A stretch of 64,000 nt of DNA from Corynebacterium atrinae (GCF_030408455.1 NZ_CP046977.1:1302001-1366000); one strand, 5' to 3'; numbered from the stretch's first letter, positions 15,092-24,740 are shown. Notes: generated from the letters alone by a model not told the origin. A program made the numbers and translations.

Positions 15092-15612
15092 TTATCGTCT
15101 TTCGGCTGTTCGTCAGTGCCGAAGTCCTCGGGCTGGATGTTGTCGGTCCAGCCGCGGATCTCTTCTTCGTCGATGACGGTCCCGGCCCCGAAGGAGCCGT
15201 AGTTGGTCTGTGCGCGGCCAGCATTCGTCGCTTCGAAGCTGCGGACCCCGAGGTCTTCGACGGTCTTGACCAGCTTGACGGCGAGGACTTTTCGAATGAG
15301 CCCGCGGGTCGGGGCGAAGATGAGGAACAAACCGAGGACCGAGGAGACGATACCGGGAATTCCGCCGAGGATTGCCCCAGCGGTGAGCAACCCATAGTCG
15401 CCCGCGAGGCGACCAGGCCCGATCTGCTGTGCTGCGGCGGCACGGCTGACCCGACGCATCTCTACGCCGGAGAGAACCAGGGAGATGGCCATCAGGGCGA
15501 ACACGCTAACAATGGCCCATCCCACACCGATCCAGGCAGCGACTGCCCAAAAGGCGAGGGCTTCGATGAGGAGGTACGGAATGACTGCAAGAAGAAATGG
15601 CACGTACGCCAC
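15088..15612 (-). CDS. fxsA: FxsA-family membrane protein (174 aa)
   Basis: FxsA-like cytoplasmic-membrane protein; the E. coli relative relieves phage T7 exclusion by the F plasmid, but its normal role is unclear. Three to four hydrophobic segments are visible (PFLLAVIPYLLIEALAFWAV, IVSVFALMAISLVL and a third near residue 95 containing GIPGIVSSVLGLFLIF). A charged C-terminal tail carries many Asp and Glu. I start at the GTG at 15612, because the longer frame would run into the lipase gene; the lipase stop is one base upstream. It overlaps lnt by 4 bases, so the lipase-fxsA-lnt-ppm1 run looks like one operon. Confidence 0.8.
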   Translation of the reverse strand: MAYVPFLLAVIPYLLIEALAFWAVAAWIGVGWAIVSVFALMAISLVLSGVEMRRVSRAAAAQQIGPGRLAGDYGLLTAGAILGGIPGIVSSVLGLFLIFAPTRGLIRKVLAVKLVKTVEDLGVRSFEATNAGRAQTNYGSFGAGTVIDEEEIRGWTDNIQPEDFGTDEQPKDDK

Positions 15613-15613
15613 C

Positions 15614-16912
15614 CTACCGTCGCAACTGATCGAGCAACCACCCCACATCGTCGGCCAGGCGACGGTAGTAGGGGCCGAAGTGATTGAATCCCGTTCGCCC
15701 AGGTAGGTGCGGGGTGCGGTCTTCGCGCCAGGTGACATCACCGCCCAGGCGTCTCCACCGTCGGTTCAGGTCGCGGACGATGCCAATGGGCACGACGTCG
15801 TCATTGGTGGAACCCCAGAGGAGGACAGGTGCAGACGGCTTCGCTCGACCCAGGTGCCGGGCCTCAAATTCCTTCGACACCGCCGGTAGGTCTTCCAATA
15901 GCGAGCCCAGCGTGGCGCCATTGCGCGTCCACGTGGCCGAGGACTGCCAGCCAGACGCTAAGACTGAACCGCCCGCGCAGGTGGCGAGGTAGTTCAAGAG
16001 CTTGGTGATCCCCTCGGGTGTGAGAACGGAGAAGATCTCCTCGTGGATCTCCGGGGAGGTGACCATGAGTCCGGCGGTGGCGTAGGCGAGCACTCCGGTG
16101 ACCAGGCTGCCGTCGACGTGGCGCAAGACCTCCTCCAGCCGGGCCGGTGGCGCACCCACGACAGCGGCCTTCACTCTCATGTCGGGCGCGTATGTCGGGT
16201 CTTCCAGGGCCTGTGCCACGGTCCCGCCGCCCTGGGAGAACCCCCACATGCCTACAGGGGCCTCCTGCGGGAGGCCAAGGACGTGGGAGGCTCGGACGGC
16301 GTCGATAAGCGAATGCGCACCGGAGGTGTGGTCGCAGTAGAGCTGCAATTGCAGGTCGGGGTCGCGCGGATAATCGGTGATAACGACGTGGCAACCAGCG
16401 GCGAGGAGGAGGTTGGTCACGGGGAGCTCATAGGCGGCAATAATGTCCACGGGACGGGTGCGGAACACGCTGGCTCCGACGGTGCAGCTGTAAGAAGGGT
16501 CGCAATGCTTCGCGACGCCCTGGGTTGAGGGTGCGAACGCGACGACCGGTCGCGAACCTCCCCGCCAGCGACTGTGCGAATGGAAGTAGGCGCCCGTCGC
16601 GGTGATGGTGTGGCCGCGAGCATCGGTGGTGACGTACTCGATCCGGTGGGCCGTCGCGGGATTAAGCGAGCCCTCCGTTCCCAGCAGACGCATCGGAGAA
16701 GACTTCAGCAAGGTGCCCGGTTTCTGGCCAATCACCCACGTGGCGTCGCCGAACCCGGGCTCGGTTTCCCACCGCGGATAGTCACGGGCGCGCGTTGGGG
16801 GTCGCTGCCGACCCATCACCCTCCGCAGACCCCCGCTCACCACCGCGTGCCCCAATGACAGCGCGGTGCGGGCGGCGGTTCGATTCACGCCGGTGCGGTG
16901 GATGCGGGCCAT
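15614..16912 (-). CDS. Secretory-lipase-family alpha/beta hydrolase (432 aa)
   Basis: Lipase of the fungal-type secretory lipase family, common in mycolic-acid bacteria. The nucleophile elbow GFSQGG lies near residue 227, with an oxyanion-type stretch upstream (VVAFAPSTQG) and a late SAPVLLWGSTNDDVVP, where the catalytic Asp is expected. The His is probably in TPHLPGRTGFNHFGP near the end. No convincing signal peptide is seen, although the N-terminus is basic with a weak hydrophobic patch. I prefer the ATG at 16912 over 16921. Divergent from the gene at 16942. Substrate unknown. Confidence 0.78.
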   Translation of the reverse strand: MARIHRTGVNRTAARTALSLGHAVVSGGLRRVMGRQRPPTRARDYPRWETEPGFGDATWVIGQKPGTLLKSSPMRLLGTEGSLNPATAHRIEYVTTDARGHTITATGAYFHSHSRWRGGSRPVVAFAPSTQGVAKHCDPSYSCTVGASVFRTRPVDIIAAYELPVTNLLLAAGCHVVITDYPRDPDLQLQLYCDHTSGAHSLIDAVRASHVLGLPQEAPVGMWGFSQGGGTVAQALEDPTYAPDMRVKAAVVGAPPARLEEVLRHVDGSLVTGVLAYATAGLMVTSPEIHEEIFSVLTPEGITKLLNYLATCAGGSVLASGWQSSATWTRNGATLGSLLEDLPAVSKEFEARHLGRAKPSAPVLLWGSTNDDVVPIGIVRDLNRRWRRLGGDVTWREDRTPHLPGRTGFNHFGPYYRRLADDVGWLLDQLRR

Positions 16913-16941
16913 GTCCCCCACCCTAACTAGAATGGGCCACT

Positions 16942-17388
16942 GTGACTGACGCTACGCACACCATTGTCCTCGCCTTCCCGGGAACGGTCGTTGCCCCAGG
17001 CGGCTGGGAAGCGCTCGCGGCCATGGCGGACCGCCACGCCGATGGCCTGTTGCACGTGCCGTTCGAAGGGGGCGTGGTCATCCGCACCACCACCGTGACG
17101 CAGATTGAGCCACTGACCCCTGCCTCAGGCACCGTCAAAGATGGCCAGATCGGGTGGATCGAGCACGAAGATGGCTTGGTCCCCCTCGGTGCCGCGGTGC
17201 CACCGGGCGCGCTTACCTCCCATATCGCGCGGATGCTCGACGTCATTGAGACACCCATCGTGCTGTGTGCCGACCGTGTTCTGCACATCACCGACCTGCC
17301 GGAACACATCGCGGAGCAGGTCGTCCGGGTGTTGGCGCCGCTAGGACTTGTCTTTGACGAAAATTCGCCTCTCTTGACGCAGGATTAG
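16942..17388 (+). CDS. Conserved hypothetical protein (148 aa)
   Basis: Soluble, acidic alpha/beta-type protein starting with a hydrophobic strand (TIVLAFPGTVVAPGGWEAL) and ending SPLLTQD. Start is a GTG 29 bases from the divergent lipase start. No cofactor or catalytic motif is recognised. It overlaps the convergent oxidoreductase gene by 4 bases. Codon use and third-position G+C look like the core neighbours, so I take it as real. The corresponding mycobacterial region holds cobalamin genes, but I see no similarity to them. Confidence 0.6.
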   Translation: MTDATHTIVLAFPGTVVAPGGWEALAAMADRHADGLLHVPFEGGVVIRTTTVTQIEPLTPASGTVKDGQIGWIEHEDGLVPLGAAVPPGALTSHIARMLDVIETPIVLCADRVLHITDLPEHIAEQVVRVLAPLGLVFDENSPLLTQD

Positions 17389-18107
17389 CGAGGCATCCGC
17401 CGCCACACCGACCGCGGAATCAGGCGCATCACGTAGGCCAGGAGGCGCAGTCGAGCGGGAATCCACAGCGTGCGGCTGCCTTTTCCGTGGGAGAATTCTT
17501 TGGCCACCGCCTCGGCGACGTCCTCGGGGGTTACCGACATCGGTGCGGGGGTCATGCCCTCCGTCATTGAGCCGATGACAAAGCCCGGACGAGCGGTGAT
17601 CAATCGCAGCGGGCTACCGTGCAGCCGATCAGAGAGCCCCTGGCAGAAGGCGTCGAGCCCGGCCTTGGTCGAGCCGTACACGTAGTTGGCGCGTCGCGCC
17701 CGCCAGCCGGCGATGGAGGAAAAGGCGACGATCTCACCGCTGGTCATCGTCGAGGCCAGGACCGTGAGCATACTTACCTGCGCGGTGTAGTCGACGGTGG
17801 CGATTTCGACGGCGTGGGTTTCATCCCGTTCGGCTACGGCCTGATCCCCTAATATTCCGAAGGCGACGATGGCGGTACTTACCGGCCCAGCTTCCTCGAC
17901 GAGGGCGCGGTGGGAGGCGAGGTCGGTGGCATCAAATGCGAGCGTGCGGACCTCGGTGGCGCCGGCTTCCAGCGCGCGGCGGGAAATCTCTTCGAGGGCG
18001 AAGGGTCGCCGAGCGGTGAGCACGATAGGTCGACCTGCGCACAGGCGGAGCATGAGTTCTCCACCGATATCGCTCGTGCCGCCGAGGAGGAGGATGCCGT
18101 TGCTCAT
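17385..18107 (-). CDS. Short-chain dehydrogenase, DprE2-like (240 aa)
   Basis: Rossmann-fold SDR. The nucleotide-binding GGTSDIGGEL lies at residues 8-17 and the catalytic Ser-Tyr-Lys in AFSSIAGWRARRANYVYGSTKAG. The C-terminal region (RTLWIPARLRLLAYVMRLIPRSVWRRMP) contains an amphipathic basic helix, as in DprE2 and related actinobacterial SDRs that act on decaprenyl-linked sugars at the membrane. The order resembles that of the M. tuberculosis Rv2073c region. The exact substrate cannot be told; the true DprE2 usually sits next to dprE1, which is not here, so this is probably a paralogue. Confidence 0.75.
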   Translation of the reverse strand: MSNGILLLGGTSDIGGELMLRLCAGRPIVLTARRPFALEEISRRALEAGATEVRTLAFDATDLASHRALVEEAGPVSTAIVAFGILGDQAVAERDETHAVEIATVDYTAQVSMLTVLASTMTSGEIVAFSSIAGWRARRANYVYGSTKAGLDAFCQGLSDRLHGSPLRLITARPGFVIGSMTEGMTPAPMSVTPEDVAEAVAKEFSHGKGSRTLWIPARLRLLAYVMRLIPRSVWRRMPR

Positions 18108-18112
18108 GTTGT

Positions 18113-18877
18113 TTAGGCTACTCGGTACCCCGTCATCGACAGTGAGCTCAGGGTGCGCTGTTCATTAAATACCTCCACCTCACCCCCGAGTTCGGAGCTA
18201 ATGCCGGCGATGTAGGCCAGCGGCAGGAAGTGGTCCGGGGTTGGGACGGCGCGGGAGAAATCGGCGTGTGAGGTCAGCGATTCCAGGCGGGAGGGATCGT
18301 CGAGCATGACGTCGCGGGCAGCGGCGTCGAAGGAGTCGGCCCAGGCCACTCCGGTGTTTCCCGCCTGCCAGTCCACGAGGGAAAGGTTGTGGACCACGTT
18401 GCCGGAGCCAACGATGAGGACGTTGTTTTCTCGCGCCAGCCGGGCCAGGCGGGTGCCCAAGGCGAAGTGCTCGCTCAGGGGCTTGGTGGCGTCAATGGAA
18501 AGCTGGACTACGGGGATGGAGGCGTCGGGGAACATGTGCTTGAGCACAGACCACGTGCCGTGGTCCAGGCCCCACTCGTGGTCATTCTGGACCAGAGTGG
18601 GCTTGGCGACGTCGCGGACTAACTCGGCGATTTCTGGGTCGCCGGGGGCGTCGTAGGTGACTTCGGATAGCTCCGGTGGGAAGCCCCAGAAGTCGTGGAT
18701 GGTACGTGGGTTCTCCATCGCGGTCACGCCGGTTCCTTCGGTGTACCAGTGGGCGGATACCGAGAGGATGGCGCGCGGGGCGATGTTTGTGCCCAGCGAG
18801 GACCAAGTGCGGGTGAAGTCGTTGTTCTCGATGGCGTTCATGGGAGAGCCATGGCCGACGAACAGTGCTGTAGTCAT
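18113..18877 (-). CDS. LigB/DODA-type extradiol dioxygenase (254 aa)
   Basis: Class III extradiol dioxygenase family, related to E. coli YgiD and plant DOPA-4,5-dioxygenase. The N-terminal VGHGSPMNA contains the first metal-binding His, and further likely ligands are in SVSAHWYTEGTGV and GSGNVVHNLSL. A late conserved motif is TPDHFLPLAYIAG. Natural substrate in bacteria is unknown. It lies 5 bases from the SDR gene and 8 bases from the peptidase gene, all on the minus strand, suggesting one transcript. Confidence 0.85.
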   Translation of the reverse strand: MTTALFVGHGSPMNAIENNDFTRTWSSLGTNIAPRAILSVSAHWYTEGTGVTAMENPRTIHDFWGFPPELSEVTYDAPGDPEIAELVRDVAKPTLVQNDHEWGLDHGTWSVLKHMFPDASIPVVQLSIDATKPLSEHFALGTRLARLARENNVLIVGSGNVVHNLSLVDWQAGNTGVAWADSFDAAARDVMLDDPSRLESLTSHADFSRAVPTPDHFLPLAYIAGISSELGGEVEVFNEQRTLSSLSMTGYRVA

Positions 18878-18884
18878 GCAGCCA

Positions 18885-19961
18885 TTATAGGCAACGTTGT
18901 TGTCGCGTCAACATATCGACGCCGGATTCGGTCACCGTCACGATGTCCTCCAGTCGCATGCCCCACTGACCCGGCACATAGATCCCCGGTTCGATGGAAA
19001 AGCACATTCCCTCCTCCAGCACCAGGTCATTGCCCGCCATGAGGTACGGCTCCTCATGGGTGGATAGCCCAATCCCGTGGCCGGTTCGGTGGATAAAGAA
19101 CTCGCCGTACCCTGCCTCCTCGATTACGTTCCGGGCCGCCCGATCAATCGCCGCAGCGGAAACCCCGGGTCGCACCGCAGCAACTGCCGCCCCATGCGCC
19201 CGCTCCAGCACCTCGTAGGCCGACGCCACATCCGTCGACGGCCGCCCCACCGTATACGTGCGGGTCGAGTCCGAGTGATAGCCGCTGTCCAGGGTGCCGC
19301 CGATATCCACCACCACGCAGTCGCCCTCCTCCAGCACACGCGCAGAGAAGCTGTGGTGCGGATTCGCCCCATTGGGCCCTGATCCGACGATGACAAAGTC
19401 CACGGCCACATGCTCTGCCAGGATGAGCTGCTCCAGCTCCTTCGCCACCTCTTCCTCCGTGCGCCCGGCCCGCAGGAGCCCGGGCACCCGCGCGTGGACC
19501 TCATCGATGGCGCGGGCAGCCCGGCGCAGCTGCGCGATCTCCGCGGCATCCTTGCGCATGAACAGCTCCGACAGCGTCGTCGCGGCCGGCACGGTTGCCC
19601 GCCCACCGAGTAGCTCCTGCAGGCGCAGCACGTGAACGGTGGTCAGGCTCGACCCGAGCGCCACTGCCCCCGTCGGGGGCAAGATCTCCACCGCCAGGCG
19701 GTGAGGATTGTCGCCGTCGTGCCACCCGCGGACGTCGATAAGCTCTCGAGGAGCTTCCCCGATATCGGTGGCAGGGGCCAGCAGCACTGGCGAGCCTTGC
19801 GCGGGAACCACGAGCGCAGTGAGGCGTTCATGCGATGAAAGCCACGAACCAGTGAGATAGGCCAGCTCCGGACCCGTGCCAATGATGAGGCCTGCCAGCC
19901 CAGCCTCGCGGGCAAGCTCGGCGGCACGGGTGAGACGATTTCGGTAGACGAAGTCAGACAT
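18885..19961 (-). CDS. pepE: M24-family metallopeptidase, PepQ/PepE-like (358 aa)
   Basis: Cytoplasmic Xaa-Pro aminopeptidase/dipeptidase. A creatinase-type N-terminal domain is followed by the pita-bread domain. The dinuclear metal ligands are visible: Asp pair in VVDIGGTLDSGYHSDSTRTY, His in HRTGHGIGLSTHEEP, Glu in CFSIEPGIY and Glu in MRLEDIVTV. I start at ATG 19961 (MSDFVYRNRL) rather than 19970. It is divergent from a serine protease gene 37 bases away. The position corresponds to mycobacterial pepE (Rv2089c). Cleaves dipeptides with proline if it follows the family. Confidence 0.88.
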   Translation of the reverse strand: MSDFVYRNRLTRAAELAREAGLAGLIIGTGPELAYLTGSWLSSHERLTALVVPAQGSPVLLAPATDIGEAPRELIDVRGWHDGDNPHRLAVEILPPTGAVALGSSLTTVHVLRLQELLGGRATVPAATTLSELFMRKDAAEIAQLRRAARAIDEVHARVPGLLRAGRTEEEVAKELEQLILAEHVAVDFVIVGSGPNGANPHHSFSARVLEEGDCVVVDIGGTLDSGYHSDSTRTYTVGRPSTDVASAYEVLERAHGAAVAAVRPGVSAAAIDRAARNVIEEAGYGEFFIHRTGHGIGLSTHEEPYLMAGNDLVLEEGMCFSIEPGIYVPGQWGMRLEDIVTVTESGVDMLTRQQRCL

Positions 19962-19998
19962 GCCGACCATGGTAAGCGCCGACCGTATTGTAGGGATG

Positions 19999-20607
19999 AT
20001 GAACGACGACTTCGTTGTGCGACTGTCAGCCGGCCCCGCCTATTGCTCCGGCGTCCTCATCAGCCCGGACCTCAACGCCGCCGAAGCCCACACCGAGTAC
20101 CTGCTCACCTGCGGACACTTTATCCCCTACGTAACCGCACCTGTGCACGTCACGGGACAGCGGGTAGACGCCCTAGTCCTGGACTCCGTCCACATCCCCC
20201 GCACCGACCTGGCGGTGGTCCGCGTGGATCGGGCATCCTCAGCAGCCCAGCTGCTTCGCGTATCGACGTCCCGGCCACCCCTCTTCGCCCGTGCCCTCAC
20301 CCTCGGCTTCGGAGGCAGTTCAGTCCGGGCGACCGAACGCCACGGTCGAGTATGGGCACGCTCCTCCGCCTCCATCTCCCGCAACGGCCAGATTGTCATC
20401 CGCCCCTCGGCCGTGCTGTGGAACACTCCCCCGACAGTCGGGGGAGACTCGGGAGCGCCCGTCATCATCGGCGATGAGCTGGTGGCGCTCCAATCGATCG
20501 GAAATGACTGGGGAGGTAACGTCATCCGGTTCGGCAGCAGCCAGCAGCTCGCCCCGCACCGCCCCGCGATCGCCGAGGCGGTGGCGACCTTACGGCACCG
20601 CCACTAG
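19999..20607 (+). CDS. Trypsin-like serine protease fold protein (202 aa)
   Basis: Chymotrypsin-fold domain with the catalytic triad placeable: His in EYLLTCGHFI, Asp in IPRTDLAVVRVD and Ser in VGGDSGAPVIIG. The GDSGAPV motif is characteristic. No signal peptide or transmembrane segment is seen, so it may act in the cytoplasm or be exported by another route. I start at ATG 19999, preceded by GTAGGG, although the ATG three bases earlier is equally possible. It overlaps the convergent helY stop by 4 bases. Substrate unknown. Confidence 0.72.
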   Translation: MNDDFVVRLSAGPAYCSGVLISPDLNAAEAHTEYLLTCGHFIPYVTAPVHVTGQRVDALVLDSVHIPRTDLAVVRVDRASSAAQLLRVSTSRPPLFARALTLGFGGSSVRATERHGRVWARSSASISRNGQIVIRPSAVLWNTPPTVGGDSGAPVIIGDELVALQSIGNDWGGNVIRFGSSQQLAPHRPAIAEAVATLRHRH

Positions 20608-23396
20608 CTACCGATCGCCACCACACCGCGACGGATGGCGTCGATGGCGCGCCGGGCATTGGCGCTGATGTCATCGGTGTAGCCGGTCTTGGCCACCTGT
20701 TCGAGCAGGTCAATAACTTGGCGGCACCAGCGCACGAAGTCACCCGGGGTCAGCTCCGCCCCCGATTCCGCTGCCGCGGCGAGGCAGTAGCCTAGTGGAG
20801 CACCCGCCGCCCACTGATGTATAGACAATGCGAAGCCGCCCTCCGGCTCGCGCGTGATGGGCAAGCGGTGACGACGCTCATCCTCCGCCAACTCCGACCA
20901 AATCCCAGCCGTCGCATCCATGGCGGCCGCCATGCGATCAGTCGCCGACTGCGATTCCCCACCGCCCGAGTACTTCCGATTTTCAAAGGTACACAGGGAC
21001 ACCACTCCCGCCAGCTCAGCCGGGTCCAGCTCATTCCAAATGCCGCGGCGCAGGCATTGGGCCACCAAGAGATCCGACTCGTTGTGGATCTGTGCCAGCC
21101 GCGCCCCTTCCTCGCTGATCACCGGCGTGCGCTCCGGACCGGTGCCCTCGAACTCGACGTAGTTCATCTCCGAGAGCAACCCGATGATGCGCTCGAAGTG
21201 CTTGCCCAGGGTGTCCGTTGCTCGCTCCACCCGCGTCTGCAGCCGAGCGAGATCGCGCTCCCGGCGGGTGAGCTTCTCCCCCACCCGCGCCAACTGCTCC
21301 CGGTCCGTGTTCGGCCAGGAATGCACCGGGTGAGCCTTGAGCTCCGCCCGCAAGGCGACCACCCTTTTCGAATCCCGCACTCGGGCCTGCTGGCGCATCT
21401 TCTTCGGGCGCCCAAAAGAACTGCGCTGGAACTGCTGCATGACGTAGCGGGTGTTCTTCCGCGGCGCTGACGTCACCTTGCGCGGAAGACTCATGTGCCC
21501 CAGGACGATCGGTGGATTGGCAAATCCCGCAGCATCGATCCTTCCCGACCACCCCTGCTCCGTGGTCACCCACGGTCGCGGATCCTTTGCCTGGCTGGCC
21601 GGTGAAACGACCACCGCCAACACCGGATGCTTCCGGCCCGGGATCGCGATGACCTCGCCTAGCTGCAGGCGCGCCAAGATGGCCACGGTTTCCTCGACGC
21701 GCTGATTGAGCGAATCCTGCCGGGCTGCCCTTTCCTCCTCGGAGAGCTCACGGCGCAGGCGCATGTACTCCACGAGCTGCTCCGCCGGATCCTCCCCGTC
21801 GGTGACGGGAGGGCTGAACACCGCGATGTCTTTGTCCAACTGCGCCCGCAGCTCTCTGACCCGATGCTCCGCCCGCTCGATTTCCCGGACCTCATCGACG
21901 ACCGAGCCGTCCGCCTGGTACTGGGCAAAGGACTTCTCCAGCAGACGCAAGGAGGGCGCGAAGCCAATCATGTTGAGCAGGTTGACGGCCATGTTGTAGC
22001 CGGGCGCAAAGGTAGAAATCAGGGGGTACGTCCTCGTCGACGCCAGCCCGGCCACTGCCCGCGGGTCCATCGCCGGCGACCACTGCACGACCGCGTGCCC
22101 GATAACGTCAATCCCCCGCCGACCAGCCCGTCCCGTGAGCTGCGTGTACTGCCCCGGGGTGAGTTCCACGTGAGCCTCGCCGTTGTACTTGACGAGCTTT
22201 TCCAACACGACGCTCCGCGCGGGCATATTGATGCCCAGCGCCAGGGTCTCGGTGGCGAATACCGCCCGGACGAGCCCCCGCACAAACAAGTCCTCCACGA
22301 TGTGTTTGAAGGCCGGGAGCATGCCGGCGTGGTGGGCGGCGAAGCCGCGCTGGAGGGCGGCCTTCCACTGGCTGAACTGCAGCACCTCCAGGTCTTCCTC
22401 GGGGATACCTGCGACGCCGGCATCGACAATCTCGGCGATGAGCCGGGATTCGTCCTGCGAGGTCAACACCAGACTGGAACGCAAGCACTGGAACAGCGCC
22501 CCCTCGCATCCGGCGCGGGAGAAAATGAACGTGATCGCGGGGAGCATGTCCATGCCCTGGAGCACGCGGAGAACATCGGGGCGTCCGACGGGACGTTGCC
22601 GATCCTGGGGGCGCTTGACCCCAGAGCGGCGACCCGCCGCCCGGGCGCGGAACCCCTGGCCCGATTCCCAGTCATCGCGCCCCTCCGTCGCGGCGGCCTC
22701 CTGGAGGCGGTCGATGCGCCGCTCCAGCTCACGGTTAACTTCCCCACCAGTGCCCGGTTCGAACAGCGGGTAGACTTTCCGGCCGACCATCATCCACTGC
22801 TCCAACGGGACTGGACGGGTATCGGAGACGATCACCGTCGTGTCGCCGCGGACGGTGCTCAGCCAATTGCCGAATTCCTCGGAGTTGGACACGGTTGCCG
22901 AGAGCCCAATGATGTTGACTGACTCATCGAGGTTGAGGATGACCTCTTCCCACACCGCGCCACGGGACTGATCCGCAAGGTAGTGGATTTCGTCCATCAC
23001 CACGTGGCTGAGCCGATCCAGGGCGAATGATCCGGCATAGATCATGTTCCTCAAGACCTCGGTCGTCATGACGACGATCTCGGCGTGGCTATTGATCGAC
23101 ACGTCGCCGGTTAACAGGCCGACGACGTCCTCGCCGTGGGCCTCCACCAGGTCGTGGTACTTCTGGTTGCTCAGCGCCTTGATGGGCGTGGTGTAGAAAC
23201 ACTTCGTGCCCTGCGACAAGGCGAGTGAGACCGCAAATTCGCCGACGATGGTCTTGCCCGCCCCGGTCGGAGCACAGACCAACACCCCGTGGCCTTCTTC
23301 CACCGCCTGGCAACCAGCGAGCTGGAAGTCATCGAGGGGGAAATCCACGGCGGCGGCAAACTCGGCGAGATGGGACAAGTGGTGGTCTTCGATCAT
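20604..23396 (-). CDS. helY: DEAD/DEAH-box RNA helicase HelY (930 aa)
   Basis: Ski2/Mtr4-type superfamily 2 helicase thought to act in RNA turnover or processing. Motif I is CAPTGAGKT (about residue 40), motif II VVMDEIHYLAD, motif III LSATVSN, and motif VI LTGRAGRRGID. The long C-terminal part has the arch-like and DSHCT-type helical region seen in Mtr4-like proteins. The frame extends to 23522, but that would overlap tatC; I take the ATG at 23396 (MIEDHHLSHLAEF), 22 bases after the tatC stop. The tatA-tatC-helY order is the same as in mycobacteria. Confidence 0.92.
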   Translation of the reverse strand: MIEDHHLSHLAEFAAAVDFPLDDFQLAGCQAVEEGHGVLVCAPTGAGKTIVGEFAVSLALSQGTKCFYTTPIKALSNQKYHDLVEAHGEDVVGLLTGDVSINSHAEIVVMTTEVLRNMIYAGSFALDRLSHVVMDEIHYLADQSRGAVWEEVILNLDESVNIIGLSATVSNSEEFGNWLSTVRGDTTVIVSDTRPVPLEQWMMVGRKVYPLFEPGTGGEVNRELERRIDRLQEAAATEGRDDWESGQGFRARAAGRRSGVKRPQDRQRPVGRPDVLRVLQGMDMLPAITFIFSRAGCEGALFQCLRSSLVLTSQDESRLIAEIVDAGVAGIPEEDLEVLQFSQWKAALQRGFAAHHAGMLPAFKHIVEDLFVRGLVRAVFATETLALGINMPARSVVLEKLVKYNGEAHVELTPGQYTQLTGRAGRRGIDVIGHAVVQWSPAMDPRAVAGLASTRTYPLISTFAPGYNMAVNLLNMIGFAPSLRLLEKSFAQYQADGSVVDEVREIERAEHRVRELRAQLDKDIAVFSPPVTDGEDPAEQLVEYMRLRRELSEEERAARQDSLNQRVEETVAILARLQLGEVIAIPGRKHPVLAVVVSPASQAKDPRPWVTTEQGWSGRIDAAGFANPPIVLGHMSLPRKVTSAPRKNTRYVMQQFQRSSFGRPKKMRQQARVRDSKRVVALRAELKAHPVHSWPNTDREQLARVGEKLTRRERDLARLQTRVERATDTLGKHFERIIGLLSEMNYVEFEGTGPERTPVISEEGARLAQIHNESDLLVAQCLRRGIWNELDPAELAGVVSLCTFENRKYSGGGESQSATDRMAAAMDATAGIWSELAEDERRHRLPITREPEGGFALSIHQWAAGAPLGYCLAAAAESGAELTPGDFVRWCRQVIDLLEQVAKTGYTDDISANARRAIDAIRRGVVAIGS

Positions 23397-23418
23397 GACC
23401 ACCACGGTACTGAAGGAA

Positions 23419-24411
23419 CTAGAGGACGTCCCCGAAATCTGGTCGCTGGCGACGATTACCGAAATCAGTGGCGGGCTCGACGGGCATGGGTGAGCCGACG
23501 GGTTGCGGGGCATCGACGCCACCGGGGCCGGTATTCAGTGACGAAGAGGAATCGTCGTCCAGGTCCATCCACTCCGGGCGTTCGCGTTTGCGGCGTTTGT
23601 CGTTCCATCGGCAAAATTGCAGCGCCATTTCCACCAAAAGGGTGAGCGAGAGCGCGAGGACGACCATGGAGAAGGGGTCTTGACCCGGTGTCATGAAGGC
23701 CGCGAAGACAAAGAGCACGAGAATGATGACCCGGCGCTTGCCCTTAATCGTTTCGTATTCGAGAATGCCGATGATATTGAGGGCGGCAATGAAGAGCGGA
23801 ACTTCGAAGCTCACACCGAAAATCAACAACAGCGCCAGGAGGAAGCCGAAGTAGCGTTCGCCGGTGAGGGCCGCGGCTTGGAATTCATCACCAATCGTCA
23901 ACAGGAAGGCCAGGCCGAAGTGGACTACAAAGTAGGCGAGGACGGCACCGGCGACGAAGAGCGACACGGCAATGGTGACGAAGATGAACGTCCACCGGCG
24001 CTCATTCTTCAGCAGGCCCGGGGTAATGAACTCCCAGATCTGGAAAAGCCACACCGGGGAAGACAGCACCGCACCGGCGAGAGCACCAACCTTGAGGCGC
24101 AGCATGAACATCTCAAACACACCCGTGGCCAAGAGGCGACACTGACCGTCACCGGAGAAATCAGCCCGGCTCTCCGGCGGGAGAGAACAATACGGGCCAC
24201 GCAAGATTTCCCCCAAGGGCATCAAGCCAAAGGGGGCGGATTGGTACCAAATGAAGCCGATGATGGTACCCACCAGGAGAGCCAGCAAAGAGATAACCAC
24301 TCGCCGGCGCAGTTCCTGGAGGTGCTCGACCAGGGACATCTCCCCGGTCTCATTCCTCGGCTTCCGCTTCAGTCTCAGCCGGAGTCGCCTATTCTTCTGC
24401 GAGGTCGTCAT
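23419..24411 (-). CDS. tatC: Twin-arginine translocase subunit TatC (330 aa)
   Basis: Receptor for folded proteins carrying twin-arginine signal peptides. Six transmembrane segments are visible, beginning after the conserved MSLVEHLQELRRRVVISLLA. The first periplasmic loop contains LRLKVGALAGAV, and a conserved IWEFITPGLLKNERRW motif follows. The tail is long, charged and Pro-rich (from about residue 250), as in other actinobacterial TatC proteins. I start at ATG 24411, six codons' worth of sequence after the tatA stop being minimal. It forms an operon with tatA. Confidence 0.95.
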   Translation of the reverse strand: MTTSQKNRRLRLRLKRKPRNETGEMSLVEHLQELRRRVVISLLALLVGTIIGFIWYQSAPFGLMPLGEILRGPYCSLPPESRADFSGDGQCRLLATGVFEMFMLRLKVGALAGAVLSSPVWLFQIWEFITPGLLKNERRWTFIFVTIAVSLFVAGAVLAYFVVHFGLAFLLTIGDEFQAAALTGERYFGFLLALLLIFGVSFEVPLFIAALNIIGILEYETIKGKRRVIILVLFVFAAFMTPGQDPFSMVVLALSLTLLVEMALQFCRWNDKRRKRERPEWMDLDDDSSSSLNTGPGGVDAPQPVGSPMPVEPATDFGNRRQRPDFGDVL

Positions 24412-24417
24412 GACCAA

Positions 24418-24702
24418 CTACTGCTGAGGCTGCTGCGGCGGGTTACCCTGCTGAGGATTGTGCTGGGCCTGCGGGGTGGGCTGATTCTGGGGCTGATCCC
24501 AGTAGCTCTGCTGACCCGTGGTGATCTGACCCTGCGGGGTCTGTTGCGGTTCGTCGTCGTTCTTCATCTCCTTGACCTCGGACTTGAAGATGCGCATGGA
24601 GCGACCAATGGACCGGGCGGCGTCGGGAAGCTTCTTGGCACCGAAAAGGAGCACGAGGAGGACGGCGATGATGAGGATCTCAGGGAGGCCGAGGTTAGGC
24701 AT
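24418..24702 (-). CDS. tatA: Twin-arginine translocase subunit TatA (94 aa)
   Basis: Pore-forming subunit of the Tat system. It has the classical layout: a short transmembrane helix ([21 protein letters not shown]), the FGAKKLP hinge and an amphipathic helix ([20 protein letters not shown]). The C-terminal third is a low-complexity Gln/Pro/Asn tail. The ATG at 24702 lies 38 bases from the pafC stop. It is followed directly by tatC. TatB is usually encoded elsewhere in actinobacteria and is not here. Confidence 0.95.
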   Translation of the reverse strand: MPNLGLPEILIIAVLLVLLFGAKKLPDAARSIGRSMRIFKSEVKEMKNDDEPQQTPQGQITTGQQSYWDQPQNQPTPQAQHNPQQGNPPQQPQQ

Positions 24703-24740
24703 TGGAACCTTTCAAGACGGGGCGGGTCTGCTGAAGGCAG